Assembly (NCBI RefSeq): GCF_001619985.1 | Contig: NW_017264201.1 | Location: 1 to 64,000, forward strand | Origin: Xylona heveae TC161 | Lineage: Eukaryota; Ascomycota; Xylonomycetes; Xylonales; Xylonaceae | Reading direction: 5' to 3' | Length of the DNA stretch: 64,000 nucleotides | Shown here: one piece after another, positions 10,338 to 21,279 of the stretch | Position numbering within the stretch: position 1 is the stretch's first letter | How the letters are laid out: every line of letters begins with the position of its first letter | Translations under genes and position numbers: made by a program | Notes under the pieces: model-generated | What the model was told of the DNA's origin: nothing | Database searches by the model: none | Seen by the model: only the letters and a program-made list of their open reading frames with translations

Positions 10338-13300
10338 ATGCATTTTAATTTCTTATTATTTCTCACCCTTTTGGGATTCTCATTTCGCGCCATTGTTGCG
10401 CAGCATGATGCTTCGTGTTCTGCTTTGGAACCCTGCCATTCCGGATGCTGTAGCTCATACGGAACTTGCGGATTCGGCCCCGCGTATTGCGGTGATGGGT
10501 AAGCACAATTTGGATTGGGTATTCCATCACAAGCAAGTGCTGATATTTTCCAAAAGTTGTCAGGGAAGCTGTAATGCCACGGCTGAATGTGGAAAGTGGG
10601 CCGCAGACCCCGGTACAAAGTGCCCTTTGAATGTTTGTTGCAGGTAAATTATACTGTTCTCAGCCCACAGGGACAAAAGGTCTTTGTTCTATTTTATTTT
10701 ATTTTTTTGGCGATTCTGACCCTCTTTTTTTGGTCAGTGAATTCGGCTTTTGTGGCACTACCTCGGACTTTTGCAATAAAGAATGCCAAAGCAACTGCGA
10801 TCCTGTCGAGTAAGTTCCCTTGAACTTAATACCATATCTGGCATATTCTTATCCATTTCGCAAGGGTAAAAACATGCTCGGAGAATACAAATGCCCTGGA
10901 CTATAAACGCCGGATTGCCTACTACGAATTATGGTCGGCTACGCGGAACTGTGATGCATTTGCGCCGGAAAACATAGCCGCTGGCGCGCTCACTCACATT
11001 AACATTGCCTTTGCCACTCTAGACGAGGACTTCAAAATAATCGACACTTTGGGCGATTTGGTGGCGCGAGTTTCTCGACTGAAGAAGCGATATGCAGGTC
11101 TTCGCGCAAGCATTGCGATTGGCGGTTGGTCTTTCAATGATCCTCCAACCCAGCACATCTTCTCAGATATGGTTTCTACCTATACCAATCGACAAACATT
11201 CATCGATTCCCTCGTCTCATATCTGCACAAGTATGGTCTCGACGGCGTGGATATTGATTGGGAATATCCTGCGGCTATTGATAGAGGTGGAGCGCCTGAG
11301 GATACCAATAATTATGTTCTATTAATGTCCGAGATTAAGGAGCGTTTTGCACAGGAAGATCCAGGCTGGGAAGCCACCATTACTCTACCATCAAGCTATT
11401 GGTATCTTCGTGGATTCGACTTGCCGGGTCTTCAACGTTACATTTCGTGGTTCAATGTCATGACCTATGACATCCACGGCATGTGGGATCAAGACAATGA
11501 GTGGACGGGCTCGTATCTGAGAGGTCATACAAATCTCACTGAGATTGAACAAGGTCTCGATCTCCTGTGGCGCAATGATGTTGACCCATCCAATGTTGTT
11601 ATGGGGTTCGGATTTTATGGACGGTCTTTCACCATGTCTGACCCCAACTGCTACCAGCCAGGTTGCAATTTTTCGGCCGCCGGTATCGCGGGAGATTGTA
11701 CGAATACAGCTGGTATTTTGTCTTACGCGGAGGTGGCATCGAGAAATGACTCACTCAATACTAATACCTACTATGATGCCGCTGCTACCCTCAAGTATAT
11801 GACATACGACGGGACGCAATGGATCTCGTATGATGACGAACAATCTTTTACAGACAAGAAGAGATTCTTATCCTCCCACTGCATCTCGGGACTGATGATA
11901 TGGGCCATTGACCAGGATACGTCAGACTATCAAGCACTCGGTGGTCTTTTAGGTGAGGATGCTATGCAGGATAGTCTAATCACTGGAGGCGAATTATCCG
12001 ACTCTGAAAAGTCCGGCATCTCTTCCGAATTTGCTGCGTACACTGGGCAAAATTGCTTTGTCACGCCTGTATGCACGGACGGTACCAAGGGTCAAAAAGG
12101 CCCTGACCAAATCTGTCCCTCTGGTTACACTTCAGTCTCGACCGCGCATGCCCCTAGCCAAGCTCCCAATCACACTATCAAAGGGGACTGCTCGGAAGGC
12201 TGGTATCGTTACATTTGCTGTCCCACGCAGGCCATGCCGCAGAATTGTCAGTGGAATGGTAACCCCGAACGAAGTGAATTCGGTTGCAGCGGAACCTGTG
12301 GCTCGGACCAATTTCTCCTAAATACTGATTCGTACACTGACCCTCTTGGGCATGGCCAGTGTTACATGGGAAACCGAAACGTATGGAACCACCTCCTCCT
12401 TTGCCCATATTCTACCTTCTCTGCTTGATGCTGATGCATGCTACAGCTTTGTTGCGACTCGGCCGAAGTTCTCAACGAATGTTTCTGGACAGATTGTCAG
12501 GATGATACCGATGGTGCGACATGCCCGAAAAACTCCGTCCTTCAAACTTGGCGCTATGACGAAGATGGCGGTGCTCAATGTGATCCGGGACAGGCACGCT
12601 CCTTTTGCTGCCCGTCGAGCGACACGTACTCCAACTGTGCTTGGTCCAATGACATGGTTAATGGTCCAGATGGATACCCGATCTACGATCCTAACAAGAT
12701 ATGCAATCCCTCCCAGTGTCCCAGCACCCAGGTAGCAATCACTTGGGCGTTGGATCCCCCGAGTACTGGCAAGTTTAGCGGTGGACATATGCTGGATTGT
12801 TCTGGTTACCCGCCTGGTCCAGGACAAAGCGCCGAATTCCCGTACTGTTGTGACCCGCCAAATGAATATAACAACAAATGGCCAGTGGATCCAAAGTACC
12901 TTTGGGAGGATTATTATGATGAGACGGGTGACGATGTCCAGTGGTCGTACGCCGACAACCAGGGAAACAATGTCAATGATCACAAGCTATCGGACGATTA
13001 TGGTGCTGACCCATATGGGTTTGTCATGCTAGACGGACCAAAGGGATCGCTTGACAATGACTTTCCCTCCAGTTTCACTGTTTCTAGGCGTGAAGAGCAT
13101 ATTCCGATGGCCAAGCGATCGCTGGTAACGTCGAACCAGACAACCATTGACTCCACGTTTGATCACTCGGAAGAAACCATTCATGTTTACTGCAACTACC
13201 CAATGGACTCTCCTAGGTGCCAAAAGGTCTTCTACAAGGGTGCAGTGGATACCATTATTCGGCTGCCAGACCACGTCGGAGAAGGACCGTTTGCTCGCAT

Positions 13301-16165
13301 TGTTTCAATGGAAGTCGACCCCGATCACGCTCTTCCAGTACATCATCTTCGCGCGAGACAAATTGATCGCAACCGCAATGAAGTGTACAAGGTCAAATTC
13401 GACTACAACTTCCACTTGATCAAACGTGATAGTCAAGTCAATATGCGCATCGACTACACTAATCTGGAATCGTACTGGGATGAGATGACGGCCAGCAAAG
13501 ACTCAAGGAAGAGATCCGTCAACGAAGAACACCTTTCTTACCGTGATTGGAGATATAAAGTCGATACAGCCAAAGAAACCCACTTCAAGCTCCGGAAACG
13601 AGGCTCTGAGACAGAAATGGCTGAAAGTTCAAAGCCCTCGATTGTCAAGCGCTGGTTCGGTGCGTTTAAAGACTGGCTCAATCGTCTGAACACAATTGAA
13701 AATAAGGATATGGGGTTCCTATCAATGGCCATTCGCAAGACCATTAAGCTGTACCACGCGCAGCGTGGATGTCAGTCTTCGACAGCAATGGCCAGCTTAG
13801 ATATCGACCTGGATGCCTATGTTAACATGGAGGCAACGTACGCCTACTATTTCTCAGGCACCATTGTGCCTCCTGCAGTCACTGGGACTTACGCATATTT
13901 TGGTCTGGAGCCAACCGCATACCTCGGCCTCAGCATCAAGGGATACGCGCAGATGCAATATACCTCGGACAGAAAAAGGCTTGTCGACACTCTCTCTTAT
14001 CCGGGTTTGAGCGTTAAGGGAATAGCAGCTGTGGGCCCAACCTTGGATATTTACGGTCAAGTAAGAAGCCTATTCTTTTCAATGTATACCCTAAAAATTT
14101 TCAACTAATCTTCTTTTTTAATAGATTAAAGGTGTCTTAACGGTGGCTGGACAAATGAACATTGGAACGCGTTACAATTTTGGTCTCTCCGAGGTTTACT
14201 GGCCTGATGAACCAGACGACGATTCGGCAATTAAAGACCTGGTGCAACACCCTGACGCGACGACGGAAGAGGTCGTGCCCGTCTTTGATGCTGCAGTACG
14301 GGCTTCAGCTGACCTTGACATCATGGTCACACCTGAAGCTAATCTTGGCATCCGCATCGGTGGTGGAGGTGGTATTTTTGGCACAACTCTAGTCGACGCC
14401 CAACTCGTTGGCTTTATGAACAATACTCTACGATTCCATGCTGAAGCGACAGGAGCTGTACAAGGCTCTGGTTCATCAGGTTCAGCAAGCGCCAGTTACA
14501 AGTATGGAGCGTACTTCCTTTACAATCTCGGATTCGGTGGCTATGCGAACATTCCCTTTTACAGCTGGAATGCGCAGTCGCGCTTCTTGTTTGACTCTCC
14601 GAGGACAATAACCTTGTATGAGGATGGAGATGTTGCCTCTGCATCAACAAGAAAGCGCGACCTCCCGCGGATTCCTCAGCTGCCGCGTAGGGGTCTTTTG
14701 AATTCTATCACGAACGAAGAGATTTCAAGTCATCCGGATGCTTGGTCAGACCAAATATCTGAGGCAGAGACTCAAGGTCGGAACTACTCTATGCTCAGGC
14801 CGAGAGATGATATATCTACGACCGACGATAACGGTCAGGGCGAAGTTTCGGCCTTCTCACTAGCCACTTTGTTCACATGCCCCAAGGGAGACAATTGCAC
14901 TGCAAGCAATTCAGGCAGTTCAGCTCCTGGCAAGAGGTCCGATGAGCTGACTCGAAGGGCTGTTTCGTCGGGCTGTGGATGGACTCTGCCGGATTTCCGT
15001 TACAACTGTCACACCTGGTTTGCAAATACGGTAATTACCGGACCCAGTGGAACCACTGCTGTTGATGGAATTTGTCAAAACGTGGGTAACTTCTATCGGG
15101 CCCGATCACTTTCGACCGACGGTATGGTCCTCACCTGGGATCCCAATACTGCGAGGGTAGAAGATAGACGTGCGGCAACGTGCGGACAACAAGCGTGTGT
15201 TCCAGAGAACATCAATTACCAGAACGAAGTAGGGCTCGGGAATATCCGCGGTGGCTATGTCAGTTGCGATGAATTTCCCTTTGCTGGGTCCGAAGAAGGT
15301 GGCGATTACTTTGGCCATGTCCACGAAACTCCTACCGGAGCGCAAATGTTGTGTGCCCCAGTATGGCAACAAAACCTTCAGGGTGGATGCAACCAAATGC
15401 TCAGCACACTTTCGACCAATGTCGCATATCTGGATGATCCAAACACCCAGACGTCAAATTGGCAATCTTGGGATAAGACTAACACGGCATGGAACACTGT
15501 TCAACAATCCGGATTCGGCCGGACGGCAAACTACCCGAACCAGATTCCTCAAGCAGCCGGCATAGATAATAATGTGAGTCACTCCTCGATAATAGAAGAA
15601 AGCAAGGAGAGAAATAGGGGAATATTATATGCTGACTTTTGACACCCAGCGCTATGCTTTATCTAACTTTAGACTTGGTTATACCTTCAAACGAAACTTT
15701 ACCATGGGTCTAGCTACTCCCTCGGGCCCGCAGGACACCTCTTCTTGGGGTACCCAGCCGATTTCAAATGCTAGAGCCTACTCGCAGACGGCGAATTGGC
15801 CTAACCAGGACGCGACCACTGTTGCTTGTGCCATTAATATTTTTGGCCAGTCAGACATTTACCGCTTCGATGGCGGCTACAACGGCTATTGCTTCAACGG
15901 ACAGACTGAGAGTCGTCAAAATGGAGCATTCAGCTCCCCCGGATACAATCGTTGCAAGGTCGATTTCGTCGGTGGCCCTGGCCCAGCCAAGCGCAGTCTT
16001 GGAGACTATAACGGTTGGGAGATTGAGAATATCGAAATGTCCGATGACCCAGACACTTTTATCCCGGTGGACGACATCAACTTCCACCCCAAGGGAATGA
16101 ATCATGCCAAGCATGTCGAGCATCACTTGCACAAGGCCTCTCACGGACACGGCCTTGTGGTCTGA
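10338..16165 (+). CDS. Killer-toxin-like GH18 chitinase with NucA/NucB-like C-terminus
   Basis: Seven exons fit with agreeing phases: 10338-10498, 10557-10643, 10738-10809, 10865-12380, 12447-14060, 14125-15573 and 15650-16165, giving 1,804 aa. Order of parts: signal peptide (about 1-22); two hevein-type chitin-binding domains (about 25-58 and 72-103, CSALEPCHSGCCSSYGTCG and KCPLNVCCSEFGFCG); GH18 catalytic domain (about 120-450) with the DGVDIDWEYP signature carrying the catalytic Glu; a Cys-rich middle with repeated CC pairs typical of subgroup-C fungal chitinases, which resemble the Kluyveromyces zymocin alpha/beta subunit; then a C-terminal region. That region has CDEFPFAGSEEGG near residue 1531, resembling the core of NucA/NucB deoxyribonucleases, and lies between Lys-Arg sites near 1420 and 1746. 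The end is His-rich. GH18 assignment is firm; the DNase assignment rests on motif similarity by eye. The gene looks whole. Confidence 0.9.
11236..11272 (+). other. GH18 catalytic signature in the chitinase
   Basis: The encoded segment LDGVDIDWEYP matches the family-18 DxxDxDxE active-site signature, with the final Glu as the proton donor. All the acidic residues are present, so chitin hydrolysis should be possible. Confidence 0.9.
14930..15990 (+). other. Putative NucA/NucB-like nuclease region of the chitinase
   Basis: Residues about 1420-1746 of the chitinase. The segment starts just after a Lys-Arg-Ser site, contains the motif CDEFPFAGSEEGG followed by a Gly/Gln/Asn-rich stretch, and ends near a second Lys-Arg-Ser site. 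NucA/NucB enzymes carry a CDExPxAxxxEGG core in which the acidic residues are needed for DNA cleavage; here both the Asp-Glu pair and the later Glu are kept. The boundaries are approximate. The assignment is from memory of the motif, not from a profile search. Confidence 0.65.
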
Positions 16166-16403
16166 TCTTGCCATTTTGTATACCTTTGATAATTGATTAG
16201 ATGTAGAATTAGATGATATCGCGACTAGAGGAAAATTATATACCAGTTGATCGATATTTCTCTACTTTTTACAGAAGAACGGCTTGGTGATTCTTAGCCA
16301 GTAGTAATTGCTATGTCGCTTTTTCACCACAATCGAGTCGTCAATGTATCATACACACTGGATTGCGGATTATAGTTACAATCAAAGACGTTGTAAAATT
16401 ATA

Positions 16404-17366
16404 CTACTCTTTCCAAAGCTCATAATCAGGAAAATATCGATCGTGGATCCGTTTCGCATACTCCACAACCACTGGAAAGCTTCGGATGACTTTTTGAGAC
16501 TCTGGCCCTCTTTATCGGAAATCAATTGTCAGTTAAACAGTTCATTTAGGGTTTCGGGTCTAAAAATGGTGATTAGGGAACGTACGCAGGACAAACGAGC
16601 GCCGAAGCGATAAATCCAAAGAGCGTGGCGTCAAACTCTGACGGCCCAGTTCCTCCTAGCGCCCAAAAGGTCGAAGCATCGCCGGCCTTTGCCTTTGCCT
16701 TTGAGGTGACGAGAAGCGCATTGACATTCTCCCATACTTTTCGCCGGAAAACGTCAATTTCCTCGGGTGTGAAACGCGACGTGCCCTGTCCATGTAGCGT
16801 TTGCATGACCTTGCGATACGCGATTAATCCGACAATGAGCTGCATGGGGTACGGCAGGGCCTGGAGCACACCCGGGCGCATGGTGTAGTAGTTTTCTTGC
16901 CATCGCTCGTAGAGCTATAATTTTTGTTCCAAGTTCGGAATTTGTTAATAAAGAATGCGACAACAACTGAGTTATCTATCTAGGTAGTGAAAAGGGTAAG
17001 GTAAAGTACCTGGTAAAAATATAGCTTATCCTCTAATAGCGCGGTAAACGCCAAGTCCTGCGCCTTTTCTGTCGGGCTCAGCTTGGCATTGAGGTCCCCC
17101 AGCATACCCTCCTCGGCGAGTCGGTCGGTAATGAGCGTCGTATCGCATAGTAACGTCGGGGCAGATGACTTCTCGTTCTCAATGGCAACGTACGGGATCT
17201 TGCCGCGTGGTGCTTTCATCGGTGATCCGCCGTCGCATTTATATGACAGCCCACCAAAACGGAGTCGCGCTTCGAGCTTCGTCACGAATGGCGACCAGAC
17301 GTAGTATCCTGACCCGGTCCAGCCACGGTACAGGGTGATGCTGGCTTGAGGCTTTACACCGGCCAT
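16404..17366 (-). CDS. GST/FAXC-like thioredoxin-fold protein
   Basis: Exon 1 is 17366-17010 and exon 2 starts at 16914, joined by a clean phase-0 intron with GTACTT and TATAG ends. The product begins MAGVKPQASITLYRG and shows an N-terminal thioredoxin-like half, then a helical GST C-terminal half with LYERWQENYYTMRPG. This resembles fungal GST-like proteins related to metaxin and failed-axon-connections. A third short exon near 16500-16404 encodes SQKVIRSFPVVVEYAKRIHD and a stop, which is the expected tail of the family. The junction between exons 2 and 3 (around 16583 to 16500) does not fit a standard GT-AG pair in the right phase; the nearest fits use a weak donor. A conserved detoxification role is plausible, but the substrate cannot be read from the sequence. 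Confidence 0.75.
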
Positions 17367-17473
17367 GTTTGGTTCAATGAATGAGCTGTGTCGGGGAACG
17401 ATTGAGAATCACGGAAGCTCAGAGGTCGTCCGTAAGAAAGGAGAGAATGAGAAAGAGAGGGCCCAGGCCGGGG

Positions 17474-17484
17474 TTTATATATAT
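17474..17484 (-). promoter_or_regulatory. TATA-like element upstream of the GST-like gene
   Basis: On the minus strand this reads ATATATATAAA, about 110 bp upstream of the GST-like start codon at 17366. The position and sequence suit a TATA box. There is no transcript evidence. Confidence 0.45.
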
Positions 17485-18249
17485 CATTTTGGGGCTGAGA
17501 GTTATGAGAGTCGGTCTTGAAAAGCGTCTTGGCCAAAATAGTGTCTGTTGGCAATATTGACTATGCCTGGCTCCCGTCCACAGAAATGAAGCCGAATTGA
17601 AGGCGGTAAGGCGGGGAGTTTGGGGTCCAAGATAGCTTAGACCAATCAGTGGAGAGGAGCTTAGCAGGGTGGTCGTAGAGACAAGTTTAGCAGAGGATAG
17701 CTATAGCTTACTAGTGCTGTCAGCAACCATGACTTTCTTGGCTTCGCAAAGGAGTCCGCCATGGGATTAGAACCGCCAAGACACATGCATCTCCTTGATG
17801 CATTGATTGCAAAGCAGTGGGGAGTCCTTTCAGGCATCCATGGTCACGAGAATTAGTTCCTCACCATTTGGTACGTCCTCGTCCCTGGAGAAACGACCGT
17901 AGAATGAGTCTTACATAGCGTGACAGGGCTAGTCCTTTAGCAACTTTTAGTGATTCAGGAACCGGCGGTCGGTAAAATAAGTGCCCGACTCTCCGCTATC
18001 GCTCAGGGCTCGCTGTTCCGCGAGGTGGGAGTGATAAGATCACGAAAAGTTTAAATATTAAAGTACAACTTTTTTTATCTTTCTTATTTATTCATTTACT
18101 TTCTTTTTCTTTTTGGGCAGATATATGCTGTGAAGTAGCATGTCAATTCATATTCAAATCTGTTTTTAAATTTCTAGATAGCCAACTACTAAATTTTAAC
18201 CAGTAATTTCTGACAATTTTTTAACATCTTGAAAGGAGAAAAGAGGCAT
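17485..18249. other. Intergenic region with abrupt composition change
   Basis: From 17485 to about 18040 the base composition is ordinary and no gene is seen. A GC-rich patch (ggaaccggcggtcggtaaaa, near 17959) is followed at about 18045 by an AT-rich island that runs to about 19600. The patch looks like a possible end of a DNA element, but no matching inverted copy was found. Confidence 0.4.
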
Positions 18250-18860
18250 TCAGGGTTTGCAGTATCTTTCCAGGCCTATCAATGACTCTGAAAGACAAGC
18301 TTTGCAATTTGTTCTTGCCTCAATGTCACTAATAAGATGCGTTATGTCAGTAACATAGGTGACACCCCTGTTTTCGTTCATCTCATTACTACCAAAAATA
18401 AGTCCTACAATTTGACATTTCCTGTCAAAGACCACTGCTCCTGAGTCCCCTCCTTTAGAAAACTTGCCCTCCAGGCCACTAAACGCATATTCGGTTGATA
18501 TTTTGTCCCCTTCGAAGAATTTAACATCTGACTTGGTATAGTCAAACTCCCCGACTGTTTTGTTGCTCCTATTGCCAATTTTGTAAACATATTCAGGGAC
18601 CCGGCAATGAGGTCCGAAGCCCACTATCTTCTGTTCCAGAGGAGGAAGGACGTGACTATTGATTCCTGGTACATCTTGCCATGCATTTTGGTGTGGGACC
18701 TAGTCTGAATTAATACTTCACCGAAGAAAGATCTACTGTATGTTCGAGTAAAATTACCTTGTTCTTTCCCAGTCTTTCCTTATCAACACTGACTAATGCC
18801 CAGTCTAAGCGATGGTCATCCTTATTAATTTTGTGGCCCGAACCACAAAATGATTGTCCG
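18250..18860 (-). pseudogene. Trypsin-like serine protease domain, 5' part unresolved
   Basis: Read on the minus strand, a domain runs from about SFCGSG and HRLDWALVSVD, through a phase-0 intron (GTAATT...ACTAG, about 18700-18760), to SKGGDSGAVVFD and a stop at 18250. The Asp of DWAL and the Ser of GGDSG fit two members of the catalytic triad of an S1-like fold, seen in fungal proteins of this type. The His-containing part is not found. Upstream in the same frame I see two TAA codons, one at about 18901-18903 and one just beyond it, so either an intron is missed or the 5' part has decayed. It sits in an AT-rich island. It is a host-type gene, partial or decayed. Confidence 0.55.
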
Positions 18861-19606
18861 ATCTGTCCAGACTGGCTCCATGCTTTCGATTCGATTTATT
18901 TGCCTTGTGACATCTGTTAATTTTCTTCCTGGCATGCTGGAACTTTTGCCAGACTATGAATACTCTTTTGAAGAACAAGTTGGCGGTCCGTATGCGTCTT
19001 CTTTGTGACAAAGCAAAACAACAGCATTTCTATCTCTGTTCAGCCCTCCGTGTGAATTCGGTTGTAAAGTATATTTATACCATTATTTAGGATCGACAGA
19101 GTATAAATGAGGTAGGACGAGATAAGTTTTATACAGGTGTTTTGAACTTTGTTGATAAATCTTTCTAAAGTGTTTTCACATTTTAAAGCGAAAATCTTTG
19201 GTTGTAATATTCTCTTGTTGATATTGTTTGTGAATAGTTTTAGGCATTTCAAGTGCACCAGTTCCGATGATTTGAGTTTTTCTGGACTTGTAAAATGATT
19301 AGTGTTTCCTTCGTTGTATTGAATTCGAAAACTTTGGTCGGCATTAATAGTTTCTGGAAAGGTTCAGTTCGCCGTAATCTGGTCATCAAGTGTGTCCATT
19401 TGGGCCGGTCAATTTCGGCGGCCTCTAGAATTTCTTTCAGAAACATTAAATAAAGTATGGAATTCTGGAAACAAAAGCAGGACTTCATAGGTTGGTCTTT
19501 CTGAAAAAGGTATTGTGACTTCTGTTAATCTGTGTCGAAAAGTTTACCAAGAGGTGCATTGTTTATCGAACCGACCATAGCGAGACAGGAGACAGATTCA
19601 GTCGGA
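18861..19606. other. AT-rich island, no intact gene
   Basis: Minus-strand open frames of 70-80 codons at 19040-19258 and 19249-19488 have coding-like stretches (such as KCENTLERFINKVQN) but no recognisable domain and no clear splice links. They may be remnants of the 5' part of the protease-like gene. A plain reading of the sequence gives no intact product. Confidence 0.4.
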
Positions 19607-20698
19607 TCATCTGAAATCCTTGGAGGGATGATTTGAATGAGAAATTTTCCATCCCCTCCGTGCTAGCCAAGCGTGCATACCCTTGCTCATCAGCGATTCC
19701 AGAAAGCAAGTTCGAAAATCAACAGCTTCAGCAGATTGAATGAATGACATCCAGGACGCAGCTTGAGAAGAGCGAGAAGCGAGGGAAGCGAGGTAGACTT
19801 TTCGGTCTTCTTGAAGAGTCTGGCTCGGTGGACGGTCGGGTGGCTGGGCATATAGAAATCGAGGAAGACCAGCAGCCAGTTGCATTGGCACTTTTGCAGC
19901 AAATCCCCAATCAACAATGCTTTTATATGTTAGCTATATACATACACTTAATCGCCATTTCAACTCACCCGACAACATTGTGCTCCTCATCAATTATTAT
20001 ATTTGATGGTAATAAATCATCATGGTCCAGAGCAAATGGCGCGTCGTCCAGACTGGGATAAAGCACTTCGGGAAGAAGAGATTTTTGTTCAAAGCAGTCT
20101 TGCTCTGTAATATCAGGCATGTCGCCATTTCGGACTTTGTAGAGTCTGTTGTTTGCTACTCTCTCGAAGAATTTCGTAGCGGTGCCTCCTATTGCATTGA
20201 GTAAATAGCTTAAAGTAATAACAGGGTGATAGACAGACTCTTTTCTTTGGTGCACTCGATGAGTGCCTCTTGTATCAGGGCAACTTGTCCAAGAACCTTA
20301 TTGCGGAGAGAACGTGGTGGATGATCTTCAGACCAGGAAAGAGGCGTGCCTTGCACCCACGACAAGGCAAGGAACGGGTATCCAACCACGTTTTCGAATG
20401 TGAGACTGGAGCTCTTTAGCTTGGGCGCCCATCGAAACCCTTTGAGCTCCAGCTCTCGGAGAACTTTTGCCTCGTGCTCGAGCTGAATGATGAAGCCATC
20501 TCGAGAAGCGTATCGTGCGTAGAGTGGAATCCGCACAGCCCAGCATTCGCCGTCTGGGAAGTCTGCCTTGAAAATATGACACTGGCCGCCATAGAAACTA
20601 TTGTCGTTTAGGACTGGGACGTGGCCGTCAGGTCGAAGATGGGAAAGTGCGGTAGGTATATTTTCCGGGTGAAAGTCTCCGTACTGACTTGGTTGCAT
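19607..20698 (-). CDS. Aminoglycoside-phosphotransferase-like kinase
   Basis: Three exons, 20698-20239, 20188-19969 and 19919-19607, with agreeing phases give 330 aa. The start opens MQPSQYGDFHPENIP. The N-lobe has a short Gly-rich turn (FYGGQCHIFKADF) and the AVRIP strand that should carry the ATP-binding basic residue, here Arg where Lys is usual. The catalytic segment DHDDLLPSNIII is followed across the intron by IVDWGFA, matching the HxDxxxxN and IDWG motifs of the APH family with Asp in place of the first His-Gly. Many fungal genomes carry expanded APH-like families acting on small molecules or proteins; the substrate is unknown. The DHDD variant keeps the catalytic Asp and the metal-binding Asn. 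It is next to the AT-rich island. Confidence 0.85.
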
Positions 20699-21279
20699 TT
20701 TCTGTTGACCGGAAATAAAATTGGGGAAGAAAATGGAAGGAGCCTCTTTGAATAGGAATAGTGGTGTACGAACAAAAAAATTGAAGATCGGAGCGCAAAC
20801 GATTAAGATTTACAAGTACATTTAAATGACACGTGTGAGTTCCCACGTCGGAAATTTACAAAAACCAAGTAATATTCAATGTCGAAAATTTACGATTACT
20901 CCCTCTTGAAACTTTATGAATGCAATATTCATGTTGCTAGATGTGCGATTTTCTTGATTCTCGTATCCTTTCACTTGACCAGGTTCTGTATTTTGTGGAT
21001 TTACTTTTGTCCAATCCAACTAGATTATATTTCAAGTCAATCTAAAGCATCGGTGAATCCAATAAAATCCGTTCTATAATAATATTCTTCTGAGCCTATC
21101 TTGACATAAGGGCATAACCGAATTCAATGAAATCTTCACATCTCATGTTGTCGAGACAAAGATTATATTTCGACACATTTTCTTCTATCTCATAATTTCA
21201 TGCTCACAGTAAAAACATTCGATTCAACAAAACCCGAAAGCGTCATAAAGGGGTATTATGTGTCTGAGAGACAGTCCAT
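20699..21279. other. AT-rich intergenic region
   Basis: The stretch carries the promoter of the APH-like gene (minus strand) and the 3' end of the MFS gene (also minus strand). It is AT-rich and has no convincing open frame. Confidence 0.5.

Noticed and set aside
12381-12446. Apparent stop inside the chitinase frame near 12428
   Set aside because: A 66-nt GT-AG intron covers it and restores a Cys-Cys segment in the same frame.
15629-16165. Separate small gene after the chitinase
   Set aside because: An intron at 15574-15649 joins it to the chitinase in phase 0, and it carries on the Cys-rich secreted character.
17950-18020. Possible terminal inverted repeat of a DNA transposon
   Set aside because: The GC-rich patch has no matching inverted copy or target-site duplication that I could find.
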